The notes below the pieces were generated by a model. It ran no database searches. It saw only the letters and a list, made by a program, of their open reading frames with translations, and was not told the origin of the DNA. Positions 35,101-51,544 of a stretch of DNA of 64,000 nt are shown here, in pieces. Positions within the stretch are counted from its first letter, which is position 1; every line of letters starts with the position of its first letter. Position numbers and translations under genes: made by a program. The stretch is from Strix aluco (taxonomy: Eukaryota > Chordata > Aves > Strigiformes > Strigidae), in assembly GCF_031877795.1 (NCBI RefSeq), contig NC_133971.1, forward strand, positions 9,649,973 through 9,713,972, written 5' to 3'.

Positions 35101-36337
35101 AATTCCATTAAGTAGCAATCCAGTACTCTTCTTTTTAACATTAAACCTCAAGAGTTAATCATCTATCTGTGTGTAATCATTGATTCCATTAAGCCTTATG
35201 GCCTTGTCAGATTATCCAACATTTTAAACAGCACTCTTCTTTTTTTCTTATTCGACAGCAAAAGCCTTTGTTAGAGGGCCTGATTAGATTGAAGGTTTTG
35301 AGACATACTCCAGTCTCATATAGACATTGACATTTCCCAAACCTTCTCCCTGTTCTGAAATACAAAGCTTTCCTATATAGTGTGTGACACGAATGACCCA
35401 AAATCATTCAGGTATTTCTTGATGGGCAATGCTGAGACATTTACCTGATGTTAACAACACCAGAATGACCCAAGATAACAGCCAGTGCAGTGACACGGGG
35501 AGGGGGGGGGGTGTGGTATTTTGTGCCAGAGGGAATTTAACACAATGACTTCTTTTGGACTAGTGGGAAGTTTGTTTTTGACTCTTTGGCTTCATGAAAA
35601 ATTTAGGTAGCAAGTTGATAACCGGTCTAAAAAGAGGCAAGTGTTATGTATAAGACAGTGTGTGCAAGACCCTAGAAGACTGATCTCACCATATTTCTGT
35701 GTTCAGTGTTGGAAACAGCAAAACTTCATCCTGAGATAACTTTGTATATTAGGGACAGGCATTGTCTTCTGCTAAATATTTGTCTGGAGCTTACTGCATT
35801 GGGCCTGCCCTTTATGCGTTGAATAGCTACCACTCCCAACATGGTAACTTGTGTAATATTTGTTTTATTAAATGTTTTGTTTTATTAAGTACCTCAAAAG
35901 AAATTTCAGGTTTTTCCCCCCCCTTTGTTTTTACTTATGTGATTGGCATGAAAAAATGGCATACAGGATCAAAGAGCAAATAATGGCTTTTTCTTCTTTT
36001 TCTTTTCTTCTTCCCCCCCCCCCCCCCCCCCCCCGCCTCTTATTTCCACAACTCCAGTCAGGGGATTTTTAGGGGTGGGAGTAGCTCTGTGACTTATGTT
36101 TTGTGGTGTAGGCAACGGTGCTCCTTTTCTTGAGACCTACAAATGTCTCCTGTGGCAGCGTGCTGAGTGTTCTTACAGTGACCAACAGCAGTCACCAAAA
36201 ACACCAATGGCCATGCCGAGGGCTGGCCGGGAGGAACGGCTGACAGAGCCACTCACTCACTGCACTTTCTGGGAGTAATGATGCCCCGAGAAAGGATGGG
36301 AGTATTCACAGCAGTGGGACAGTTCATGGCACGCTAA
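29112..36337. other. Long stretch with no supported gene
   Basis: No gene recognised. A 138-codon - strand frame at 29189-29605 could be a 5' exon of the proline-rich gene (a GTGAAG donor is present near 29266) but shows no family motif. AT-rich alternation occurs at about 31200-31250. A G-rich run lies near 35500-35520. A 22-base C tract lies at 36013-36034. Confidence 0.4.
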
Positions 36338-36788
36338 TGTCACCGTAAAAACTGGCAGAGGAACTCTCTAAGACTCGTTTTGGAGTGTCAGAAAGCGTCA
36401 TTCTTTATTGCAGCGCTGGGCACACACGTGAATGTCTTTGCAAAGGTGAGCGACACCCAGATCTATAAGCGGCAGCTCATATACAGTGAGATTACACATA
36501 TTCATAACTTTTCCGAGAAATGGGATACATATGCATTAGATATCCTGGAACTAATTGCAATATTTGCATCCTAATTACGCATGCGCTTTCTTGCTGGGTG
36601 GTGGTCTCGAGGGGTCCCTGGGGGTCGTTGGTAATTTTCTTCACCATGTCTGCTGGTTGACCTCCATGCTCACGCATGCTCACAGAGGTCTGTTTGGGAG
36701 GTGTTGTGCAGCTGTGTTGTGTCTGGAGCTCATTTGTTTTAATTTGTCCCATCCTTGTTCCTGTCATCTTCAAGAATAGGCCCCAACA
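36338..36788 (-). repeat. LTR of an endogenous retrovirus-like element (solo or orphan)
   Basis: The segment runs TGTCACCG...GGCCCCAACA on the + strand, so it is bounded by TG and CA in both readings. On the - strand it has a TATA-like TGTATATGAG, a CTTATAGATCTGGG stretch, AATAAA at 36404-36409 and a downstream GACGCTTTCTGAC block. That is the U3-R-U5 layout of an avian LTR. No clear target duplication flanks it (GCTAA before, GTCTT after) and no viral coding sequence is adjacent. The boundaries are inferred. Confidence 0.65.
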
Positions 36789-38214
36789 GTCTTATTTATT
36801 TCTGTCTTATCTTCAAACCCCTTTCTTCTTCACTAAAGCACCAACCTTCAGCTGTGTCTGCACATTCCAGGAGCTCCATTGACACCGACCTAATTTATTC
36901 TCAGTAAAAAAAAGTGTTTAGCAAGACAAAAAAGCAAGACCAAAAAAAATGTTAGCAAGACATTTTGGCTTACATTTCTGCTTCTCCCTTGCACCAGCAG
37001 CAGTGTTCAGGAGCCTGCACATACTCCAACAGTCAGGAAACGGATCTAGCTCAACACCAATTCAGCACAGACTCTTTGAGGGAGAGGAGAAAAATCACAT
37101 CAGCCTGAGTTAGACCAGTCTAGTCACCACAGAACTATTCTATGTAAGTATAGTTTAAGTAAGCGAGAAGAATCTGATCTGTATAAGGTACGGGATTTAG
37201 CTTGGGGATATTGAAAAAACCACCTCATCCTCCTCTCTCCTCACAACATGTTCTTTCTTCTTCCCTTGGGTCAATATTTCTGACCACAGAGCTACATGAT
37301 CAGACACTTGAACTGACTTATCGAGCCAAAAATTGACACAGCAAAGACTTAAATTTAAGAGATTAGCCTAAACAACTTACAGGAATTGTGCACTGAGCAA
37401 AAAAAGCTCATTAGCCCACTTTGAATAGACAAGAAGAGTTTGTAAGTTGGAAAAAAAAGGACAAGATTGCCCCCTACTACTGAAAAGGGACAGGCATTTA
37501 CAAACAAATACCCCCTGTGGAATACAGGGGCAGCAGCTGAATATACTGGAGTGGAAAAGGGGTAAGAAACGATGACAGCAAAATCCATAGTGAGTACACA
37601 GACAACTTCTTTTAGCCAAGAATAAGCATTTAGACTGTTGAATTTTAGAAGTTTATCAAACACATGCTCTCCCAGAAGTGTTTTCTAAACCACATCACCC
37701 TACCATTAACTCTACAGACAAGATGAAAATACAAGATGCACAGACTATAACATAAGAAAACGTACAGCTTATGTATTTATATTTATAAAGCACATCTCCG
37801 TAAAATCAGCGATACCCTCTAACAGACTAAAAGTACTCAGATATCACCTCATTTATATTACAGAGAATATTTATTCATTTAGATCATACCAGCAATTTGT
37901 AAAACTAAGCACACAAACTCAAAACACCCTCCCACCTTCTATGACTCTAAGAACACAGATTTCACTTTTTCAATATGCTATCTGGATAACACAGACACAC
38001 ACCAAGAGCCCCAACCAACAACATTTATGTGGTTATCAGGCATTTCTATTACCCAGGCACTACACAAAACTGTTTTAAAGTTAATAGAATACACACAGCA
38101 GAGGAAAACATTACCTTGAAACAAACTCATCCCAAATTCTACACATTCTGAAACATAATATGTTTTTATAACTGCTACACATAACATGGTGGAAACAATG
38201 TAGGTAGAATGCAA
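36789..38214. other. Non-coding stretch flanking the CR1 insertion
   Basis: No gene recognised. Moderately AT-rich, only short frames. Confidence 0.45.
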
Positions 38215-38304
38215 CAGAATCACAGAATCACAGAATCAACTAGGTTGGAAAGGACCTTGAAGATCATCTAGTCCAACCATTAACCTAGCACTGCCAGTTC
38301 CCAT

Positions 38305-41049
38305 CTACACCATATATCTCAGCGCTATATCGACCCGACTCTTAAACACCTCCAGGGACGGGGACTCCACCACCTCCCTGGGCAGCCCATTCCACTGCCT
38401 AATAACCCGTTCTGTAAAGAAATACTTCCTGACATCTAGTCTAAACCTTCCCTGGCGCAACTTGAGGCCATTCCCTCTTGTCCTATCACTTGTTATTTGG
38501 TTAAAGAGACTCATCCCCAGCTCTCTGCAACCTCTTTTCAGGCAGTTGTAGAGGGCGATGAGGTCTCCCCTCAGCCTCCTCTTCTCCAGACTAAACAACC
38601 CCAGTTCCCTCAGCTGCTCCTCGTATGACATGTGCTCCAGACCCTTCACCAGCTTCGTTGCCCTTCTTTGGACACGCTCGAGTAATTCAATGTCCTTTTT
38701 GTAGTGAGGGGCCCAAAACTGAACACAGTATTTGAGGTGCGGCCTCACCAGTGCCGAGTACAGGGGCAAGATCACTTCCCTGTCCCTGCTGGCCACGCTA
38801 TTTCTGATAGAGGCCAGGATGCCATTGGCCTTCTTGGCCACCTGGGCACACTGCTGGCTCCTGTTCAGCCGGCTGTCAATCAACACCCCCAGGTCCCTCT
38901 CTGACTGGCAGCTCTCCAGCCACTCCTCCCCAAGCCTGTAGCGCTGCTGGGGGTTGTTGTGGCCCAAGTGCAGCACCCGGCCTTTGGCCTTATTGAACTT
39001 CATACAGTTGGCCTTGGCCCATCACTCCAGCCTGGCCAGATGTCTCTGCAGAGCCTCCCTACCCTCGAGCAGATCAACACTCCCACCCAGCTTGGTGTCG
39101 TCTGCAAACTTACTGAGGGTGCATTCGATCCCCTCGTCTAGGTCATCAATAAAGACGTTGAACAGGAGTGGCCCCAAAACTGAGCCCTGGGGGACACCAC
39201 TCGTGACCGGCCTCCAACCAGATTTAACTCCATTCACCACAACTCTCTGGGCCCGGCCATCCAGCCAGTTTTTTACCCAGCAAAGTGTGCGATCATCTAA
39301 GCCTCGAGCAGCCAGTTTTGCCAGAAGAATGTTGTGGGAAACGGTGTCAAAGGCCTTGCTAAAGTCAAGGTAAACTACATCCACAGCCTTTCCCTCATCC
39401 AATAAGTAGGTCACTTTGTCGTAGAAGGAGATCAGGTTTGTCAAGCAGGACCTGCCTTTCATAAACCCATGCTGACTGGGCCTGATGCCCTGGTTGTCCC
39501 GCATGTGTTGTAAGATGGTACTCTGGATGAGCTGCTCCATCAGCTTCCTGGGTATCGAAGTCAAGCTGACAGGCCTGTAATTTGCTGGATCATCCTTCCG
39601 ACCCTTCTTATAGATGGGCGTCACATTGGCCAGTTTCCAATCTGTTGGGACTTCCCCAGTCAGCCAGGACTGCTGGTAAATGATGGAAAGCGGCTTGGCG
39701 AGCACCCCAGCCAGCTCCTTCAGCACCCTTGGGTGTATTCCATCTGGTCCCATAGACTTGTGTGTGTCTATGTGGTGTAGCAGGTCACTGACTCTCTCCT
39801 GGATTGCGGGGGGGTCGTTCTCCCAGTCTCTATCATCTGGCTGAGGAGGCTGGATTTCCTCAATACAACTAGTCTTGTTATTAAAGACTGAGGCAAAGAA
39901 GGCATTAAGTACCTCAGCCTTCCCCTCATCACTTGTTACCAAGTTTCCTTCAGCATCTAGCAGGGGGTGGAGACTCTCCCTGGTCTTTCTTTTGCTATTG
40001 ACATAGAAACATTTCTTGTTATCTTTGATTGTTGAAGCCAGATTAATTTCCAGCTGGGCTTTGGACCTCCTGATTTCCGCCCTGGATAGCCTCACAGCAT
40101 GTTTGTAATCACTGTGAGTGGCTAGTCCCTTCTTCTAAAGGCTGTAAACTTTCCTTTTCTCCTTGAGTTGCAGCCAAAGCTCCCTGTTCAGCCAGGGTGG
40201 TCTTCTCTGCCGCCTGCTCCTCTTAGAGCACCTGGGGACTGCCTGCTCCTGAGCCATTAACACTTCTTTCTTAAGGAGCGCCCAGCCTTCCTGGACCCCT
40301 ATACCCTTCAGGACCATCTCCCAAGGGATCCTGTCAAGCTGGTGCCTAAACAAGACAAAGTCAGCTCTTTGTAAGTCCAGGATGTCAGTCCTGCTTAGCC
40401 CTTTCCTGGCCTCTCTAAGAATAGAGAACTCTATTATTTCATGATTGCTGTGCCCTAGTTGTCCTCCAACTGCCACATCATCCACCAGTCCATCTGTGTT
40501 CACAAGGAGGAGATCTAGCAGGGCACCTTCTCTGGTTGGTTCTCTTACCAGCTGTGTTAGGAAGTTGTCCCCTACACATTCCAGGAATCTTCGGGACTGG
40601 TCCCGCTCTGCTGTGTTGTATTTCCAGATGTCTGGGAAGTTGAAGTCCCCCACAAGAACAAGGGCAAGCGACCGTGAGATTACACCCAAGTGCCTATAGA
40701 ATATTTCATCCACCTCTCTGTCCTGGGTGGGTGGCCTATAGTAGACTCCTACTACAACATCTGCCCTGTTGGCCTTCCCCCTGATTCTAACACAAAGACA
40801 TTCCACCCTGTCTCCACTGCACTTGTATTCAAGGCAATCATAACAGTCCCTAACATACAGTGCTACCCCACCGCCTCTCCTTCCTTGTCTATCCCTTCTA
40901 AAGAGCTTGTAGCCATCAACTGGCACGCTCCAGTCATGGGAGGCATCCCACCATGTTTCTGTGATAGCCACAACATCATAATTTTCCTGTTTCATCACGG
41001 CTTCAAGCTCCTCCTGTTTGTTACCCATGCTGTGTCCATTGGCATACAT
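38305..41049 (-). pseudogene. CR1 ORF2 (APE endonuclease-reverse transcriptase), two premature stops
   Basis: ORF2 is read from the ATG at 41047-41049 (MYANGHSMGNKQEELE) to the stop at 38305, in a single frame. The N-terminal endonuclease shows ITETWWD, RRGGGVALYV, VGDFNFPD and a terminal HSNHEIIEF. The reverse transcriptase shows PVSLTSIP, the strand with [18 protein letters not shown] and the catalytic [11 protein letters not shown]. The C-terminal part has the CR1-typical [15 protein letters not shown]. Two stops interrupt it: TAG at 40135-40137 between the endonuclease and RT domains, and TGA at 39022-39024 after RT. Both are single-base changes from plausible sense codons. The endonuclease also has SNH where APE-type enzymes have SDH, and it lacks one codon present in the fragment at 3411-3799 (ICWKY reads IWKY). 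Confidence 0.92.
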
Positions 41050-41093
41050 GCACTTCAGATGGGCTGATGTTTTGCCCCCTTCCCCCTTCAAAT

Positions 41094-42188
41094 CTAGTTT
41101 AAAGCTCTGTCAATGAGCCCAACTAACTCCTGCCCCAAGATCCTTTTCCCCTTCTGGGACAAGTGTATCCCATCTAAGGCCCAGAGGTCTGGTGCCCTGT
41201 ATACCAACCCATGATCGAAAAAACCAAAACCCTGATGGTGACACCAGTCTTGAAGCCACGAATTCATCTGTTGTGTTCTTCGGTGTTCATCCTCATCCAT
41301 CCCCCCAACTGGAGGGATGGAGGAGAACACAACCTGTGCCCCCGACCCCTTGATCAGTTTCCCCAAGGTCCTGAAATCTCTCTTCATTAATTTAATACTT
41401 CTCCTGCTAATGTCATCGCTACCTACCTGAAAGACCAGAAGAGGGTAATAGTCCTTGGGTTTAACTAGAGAGGGGAGTCTTCTTGTGAGGTCCTTGATGC
41501 GGGCCCCAGGGAGGCAGCAGACTTCCCTATGATGCGGGTCTGGTCTGCATATGGGGCCTTCGACACCCTTCAGAATGGAGTCCCCCACTACAATGACTCT
41601 TCTGGGGTTCCTTTCAGAGCTGGTTTTAATACGTTTTCTAGAGTTACCTGGCCTTGGTGGTCCTTGATCTTCCTCATTGTTTGTCTCATTCTCTTCCTCC
41701 ATGTCTTCATTCAAAAGTTCCAGGACCCCGAATCTATTGTGAAGAGTTACCATGGAGGGTGAGGGAGGTTGGGAGAGAATTTTCTTGCCTCCCTGAGCAG
41801 GGACCTGTTTCCAGTCTCCCTCATCTCTTAGGTCCCCTCCTTCTGCATGGTAGCATGAGGGTGAGTGATCACCTGCCTTGCCTGGAGCCTCTGTTTGCTC
41901 CTGTTGATTCATGGGTGCCAAGGTGGAACTCCACCAATCAATCTCCCTTTCACATTCCCTAATACTTCTTAATCTCTCGACCTCTTCTTTGAGTTCTGCC
42001 ACCAGGCTGAGCAGGTCATCCAGCTGGTCGCAGCGCACACAGGCGCTGTCACTGTGGCCCTCCAACAGCACTGACAGGCTCAGGCACTCCCTGCAGCCTG
42101 GGACCTGGACTGCTGCATGTTTGCGTGGTTGCTCAGTCTGGGTCGCCACGTTCTTGCTGGTGGTGCTTTTGAGGCAAGTGGAGACCAT
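41094..42188 (-). CDS. CR1 ORF1 protein, intact (zinc-finger-like region plus SGNH esterase domain)
   Basis: The open frame is 364 codons from ATG 42186-42188 (MVSTCLKSTTSKN). Residues about 30-60 hold a cysteine cluster (CREC...CVRC) like the N-terminal zinc-binding region of CR1 ORF1. A leucine-rich coiled-coil segment follows (LVAELKEEVERLRS). The C-terminal half is an SGNH/GDSL hydrolase domain with the nucleophile motif VVGDSILKG and the Asp-His block ALDGIHLSQKGK. ORF1 proteins bind the element RNA, and the esterase domain is proposed to act on membranes or in particle assembly. No internal stop, which is unusual for a resident genomic copy. ORF2 starts about 45 bp downstream in another frame. 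Confidence 0.93.
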   Translation of the reverse strand: MVSTCLKSTTSKNVATQTEQPRKHAAVQVPGCRECLSLSVLLEGHSDSACVRCDQLDDLLSLVAELKEEVERLRSIRECEREIDWWSSTLAPMNQQEQTEAPGKAGDHSPSCYHAEGGDLRDEGDWKQVPAQGGKKILSQPPSPSMVTLHNRFGVLELLNEDMEEENETNNEEDQGPPRPGNSRKRIKTSSERNPRRVIVVGDSILKGVEGPICRPDPHHREVCCLPGARIKDLTRRLPSLVKPKDYYPLLVFQVGSDDISRRSIKLMKRDFRTLGKLIKGSGAQVVFSSIPPVGGMDEDEHRRTQQMNSWLQDWCHHQGFGFFDHGLVYRAPDLWALDGIHLSQKGKRILGQELVGLIDRALN

Positions 42189-42264
42189 GGCTCAGGCTAC
42201 CGGTGGTTGACAAGTGCTATTGACCAGTGGTTTACAGGTACTGTCTGATCACCCTGAGTTCGGT

Positions 42265-42287
42265 GGGCAGCGACCAGGTCGCTGCCC
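42265..42287. promoter_or_regulatory. Perfect hairpin in the CR1 5' UTR
   Basis: GGGCAGCGACC, one base, GGTCGCTGCCC: an 11-bp perfect inverted repeat about 77 bp upstream of the ORF1 start codon. In RNA it would form a roughly 10-bp GC-rich stem with a tight loop. Confidence 0.7.
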
Positions 42288-42385
42288 TCCCACAGGGTTC
42301 TTATCTCTGAATTAACGGGGGGTGGTGCTGGTTCCGCCCACGCTAACTAGGAAGCCCTCCCAGCTCGTTACCGAGGTGCGGGTGT

Positions 42386-42670
42386 GAGTTGCTCTCCTCG
42401 GCGAGTGACCGTTGGTGTGTTTACACCTCGCTTGAAACAGGCGCCACCGGTCCTGGGCTCAGCCCACAGCCCACGCCTCCTCAGCTGCCCGCCCACCAGC
42501 TTGCCAGTCTCCTTCGAGCCGGCTAGCTGCCTTTCTGTCTCCAAAAAGATTCAAAAATCCCCGCCAAAAAAAGCTACTTTCCAGTCCCTTTTGCCGCGAA
42601 AAACCCCCAGTACGGGCTTATCTGCACTGGAGCTGCTCTCCTCGGCGAGTGACCGTTGGTGTGTTTACAC
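42386..42670 (-). repeat. Direct repeat in the CR1 5' UTR (41 bp, 244 bp apart)
   Basis: The block at 42386-42426 recurs at 42630-42670 with one mismatch in 41 (GAG[T/C]TGCTCTCCTCGGCG, then AGTGACCGTTGGTGTG). The outer copy forms the very 5' end of the element. The layout suggests a monomeric promoter unit of about 244 bp with a second partial unit, comparable to 5' monomers in other LINEs. Confidence 0.85.
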
Positions 42671-43849
42671 AGTTACACATTAGAAACATTAACAACATTT
42701 ACACATTAGAAAGAATTTTACATAAATAGCTGGCAAACAACAAAAGAACCTTGTTTTCTATGAAAAAATATTACTCTCAGAGTAGCCAACCCAATCAGTC
42801 TCCTCAGTTCTGTCCTTCAAGAAACACTCTAAGGTATCTTTAGAAGGATGGTACTGGAAGCTAGAATTGACAAACTCAAGCTAAATAGCAGACACACTAT
42901 TGAACTATTGCTCTCATAGCCCTTCAGAACTGTCCCTTCTTCAGGAAAAAGGAAATTTTTTATTTATTTGAGCTCTAGACCCTGTAAGAACTCATGACCC
43001 GACCATCTCACTTCAACTATCACCAACATCCCTTGTTTCTTAGGCACCCACTGCCTTTTCTCTCCAGTACTTTAGGTGATTGAAGCAATCAAGATAAGCT
43101 TGATTAGTCTTCATTTCCATTTAACCTTAGAATTGCACTTGAGGAAAAGCTTCTGTGCTTGAAGACCTGTGAATTTTTACTTCTCTGAAAGTACCTTTGT
43201 GTCTGAACACCAAACCTTTGCTTTCTTAGTTTGTTGAAACTTCAGGACAAAAGTTCAGTTTGTGTTTATTCAAAGTATCTTGCAAGATAAAATCTATTTT
43301 CCTTCAACAAAGGCACTACAGACAGACAACCCAGGAAAGTACCGAAATGATGCATGTGCTAATCTCAGAGAAGGGCTCTGATATGGCAAGACATCAGGGC
43401 AGTTGGGAAGCAAGCTTTTTTCCAAAGATTCATTTACAAAAGCATTATGGTTTTACTGCACACTTTTTGCAGGCTCGAATGGGAGTGGGGCACTGTCATC
43501 TAAACACCATGGTGCAGAGTAGTCTCAGGGTATTTTGGTCGCTTTTGGACCCGGCTTGTGATAGACTCTGTTGGCCCAAAATGACATGGCAGTAAGCTGT
43601 GGTGAGTGCTTGAAACCATCTGCCACCATTAACTGCATGTGCGAAGGGCTCCCGGTACCAGCTTAAGCCAAGTGACACTTGTCCGGCTCCTCAGCACCCC
43701 TCGGGTGAGAATGACCTGACAGAAGGGTGATGGGCTCTTGTCCTCTCTCCCCTCTTGGAGAGGAGGACGGCAGGAGGGCAGCATGTGACTGGGAACGTCC
43801 CCCAGCTGGAGGAGGGACAGGGCACCTTTGGTGGGGCAAAGCTGTGGCC
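42671..43849. other. Non-coding stretch
   Basis: No gene recognised. The last 150 bp or so, from about 43690, may be further, diverged CR1 sequence leading into the fragment at 43850. Confidence 0.4.
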
Positions 43850-43997
43850 GCCCCCTCCCTGGAAGGGTTCAAGGCCAGGCTGGACGGGGCTTTGGGTAAC
43901 CTGGGCTAGTGGAAGGTGTCCCTGCCCATGGCAGGGGGGTGGGACTGAATGATCTTTAAGGTCCCTTCCAACCCAAAACGTTCTATGATTCTGTGAC
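43850..43997 (+). mobile_element. 5'-truncated CR1 LINE, 3' end
   Basis: The sequence has the CR1 C-terminal/3' UTR signature: GGAAGGGTTCAAGGCCAGGC, then GGTGTCCCTGCCCATGGCAG, TGATCTTTAAGGTCCCTTCC and the terminal TTCTATGATTCTGTGA octamers. It belongs to a different CR1 subfamily from the full-length copy, whose end reads GATCTTCAAGGTCC on its own strand. Confidence 0.92.
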
Positions 43998-45274
43998 TAA
44001 CCCATCTAATATTTGAAGTTGTCTGTATGTGAAGTAGAAAAATAACCAGTTTGAATAATGGCTTCATTAATCCCTTTAGCATTAGGGTCTGCATGTGGAG
44101 TCTGACAAGTGTGATGAGTTGTATAGACCTTTCAGTGCGTCTCCCCCTTTTGCTACTAGTGTTTCTGTAGAGACTCTTGATATGTTAAGTACGGTCCTTC
44201 CCTCCTGTCCCACTCCTTTCTTTCTCCTGGTTTCAGCTGGTAATGTAAAGTAGGGTTTTCTTCTCCATTTTTCCCTTTCTAAAACAAGGGTTCTGTGGTG
44301 TATGAAAATGCGAATGCTGCCTTTAATTCAATGTTGTCCTGCCATGTCAGTCCTGTGCTGCTTCTGATTGCAAATAAGTCTAAACACACAGGGCAAGCAG
44401 AGGGTTGGAGGCACAAATTATGCCTTGCTGTAACTGGAGTTCCAGGGGCTCCAAACCCAGGTGCCTGGTGTCCTGCTCAGCCTAACTGGGCAGTGAGCTA
44501 GCTAAGCCAGGTTTGAGCACCCTCTGCATATGGAGCTTAACTTGTGCCGCTTTATATGCTGAGAGACGTCTCTTGGATTTAGATAAAACAGATGTATGTA
44601 CAGCTAAGCCTCTGAACTATACAAACTGAACACTGTGTTAAGTGCATGAGGCTCTCGTAGCAAAATTAGCTGCAGATTGGTTGGTATTTTCACTCATACT
44701 CTTCCATAAACAAAAATAAGGCAATACTGAATTCACTGCATCAACTCTGTTTAACAGACCACTTGGTTATATGTCCTTCCTCTACAATCAACTACAATGC
44801 CCTTCCAGAATCAGAAGCACAGCAAACATATTTAACTAAAAGAAGCCAGTGTTAAATGGTCTTGTTTAACGTAGCAGGAAGCTGATGGGAATATCCTTAA
44901 ATCAAAACTGATATGAACCTGAAATGTGTCCAAAAGTTCTGCTGTATGTAGTGTCACCCTTGGTGGATTTCAAGCCTTCTCATTTCCTGGTGATCAGTTC
45001 TAACTGTCCAGAGCAATGCAAATAAGTTGTATTAAGGTGGTATCAACTTGGATCTTTTCTTATATCCACAAATGTTTTTTAAAAAAGTAGTTGTGACTTC
45101 TAAGTTAGGTCAAGTTATGTAAAATCATAAGCAGGACAATTTTTTTCTCATTTATATTCATGTTGGGTAAAAGAACAGATTTTGATTTGGAAACCTGTAA
45201 ACTGAAGGAAGTTTTCCAACAAGTTTGTCTTTTCTTCTTCTATGAAGTCTTCAGTATTTTATTTTCTCCCACAG
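43998..45274. other. Non-coding stretch upstream of the PAPOLG duplicate
   Basis: No PAPOLG exon 1 or CpG-rich promoter was recognised here, so the duplicate appears to start within intron 1. Only short open frames. Confidence 0.45.
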
Positions 45275-50526
<5,252 letters not shown>

Positions 50527-51544
50527 GCAAAGTCCTTCCCATGCTTGTTAAGTGGTTAAAAAGTATAATTCTTTCTCTATGAAACCACATTATCTGAGTT
50601 GGTACCTAAGCACAATTCACAAGTGAAACGATCCTGTCAGCATAGCGCTTTTTGCCATCAAAATCCTTGATCAGCAACGGTTCAGTGTTTCAAACAACAA
50701 GACATCAGAGCAATTAAAAACTGAAGAGGGAACACATGTCTTGAAAGACAATGCTTGCAGAGGCAGTTAATTTGGAGGAAGGAGAGATTGGAGGGGATCT
50801 CCAGGCCCATCAAAAGGTTACTGAACTCCATAGTCAGGGGTTGGCTGGTTGCTTCCTCCTTTCTTTATTTTCCTTGGAAGGCTGTTGCAGAACCCAAATC
50901 TTCTAAGCATTAAAGAGTTTTCTTCCAGTTTGCAGCTTAAAGTTACTCACGGCCAGGCAGTACACACTTTTCTGGTGCCCACACCCTTCGATCTTAGTAA
51001 CCGTTCTCCCTAACAATCACTCCCAACAGGGAAAGCCCACGCAGGTACAGACGACGGCACTGGTGCATGGTCTGAGGGCAGCCAGTCTCGTCGCCTTCCC
51101 CCTCCCCAGCAACCAAAAGAGAGATTCCCCTGAGCTCCTGGAAAGGGGCACAACAGAAGAACCACTGCAGTAAGTCAGCCCCAAGGTCCCTTCAGGTCAG
51201 CACACCACCTGCAGCAGTGGCAAAGCCTCCCAAAATGGGTAACACCCGCAGAGGGGCACAGCTGCCATTTTCTCAGAAGAGCTTCCCAACATCCAAAGCG
51301 CTCTTCTTGCCTGCCAGAAGCTAATCTGAAAAAAGATCCCAGAAGTGAAAGAAAATGGCATGGGCCTTATTTACTCAGGAAGAAGGCTTGCTTACAAAAG
51401 TGCGGAGATGCAAACATTCCTTTTATATTTCCACTAGACACACACAGGCTATGGACCTGCCAGCCCTCCAAAACCTCAGACAGAATAAAGCTAAAATTTC
51501 CTGTTGCAGGAACTCAGCATACATGAGTTTAGAGCTGCTGAAAC
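50527..51544. other. Non-coding stretch after the PAPOLG duplicate
   Basis: No further PAPOLG exon was recognised. Only short unsupported frames. The duplicate therefore ends within this interval. Confidence 0.45.

Larger units (their letters stand above)
38215..42670 (-). mobile_element. Near full-length CR1 LINE, about 4.45 kb
   Basis: CR1 is the main LINE of birds and moves by target-primed reverse transcription. On the - strand this copy has a GC-rich 5' UTR (42670-42189), ORF1 (42188-41094), ORF2 (starting near 41049), and a short 3' UTR ending in ATTCTGTG octamer repeats at 38215-38237. The octamer tail and lack of poly(A) are diagnostic of CR1. Most genomic CR1 copies are severely 5'-truncated, so retention of the 5' UTR and both ORFs is uncommon. 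No target-site duplication is evident, as usual for CR1. Most remaining defects are point changes, so the insertion is fairly young. Confidence 0.95.

Noticed and set aside
39022-41091. CR1 ORF2 pieces as three separate genes
   Set aside because: All three are in the same frame and separated only by single stop codons; they are one interrupted ORF2.
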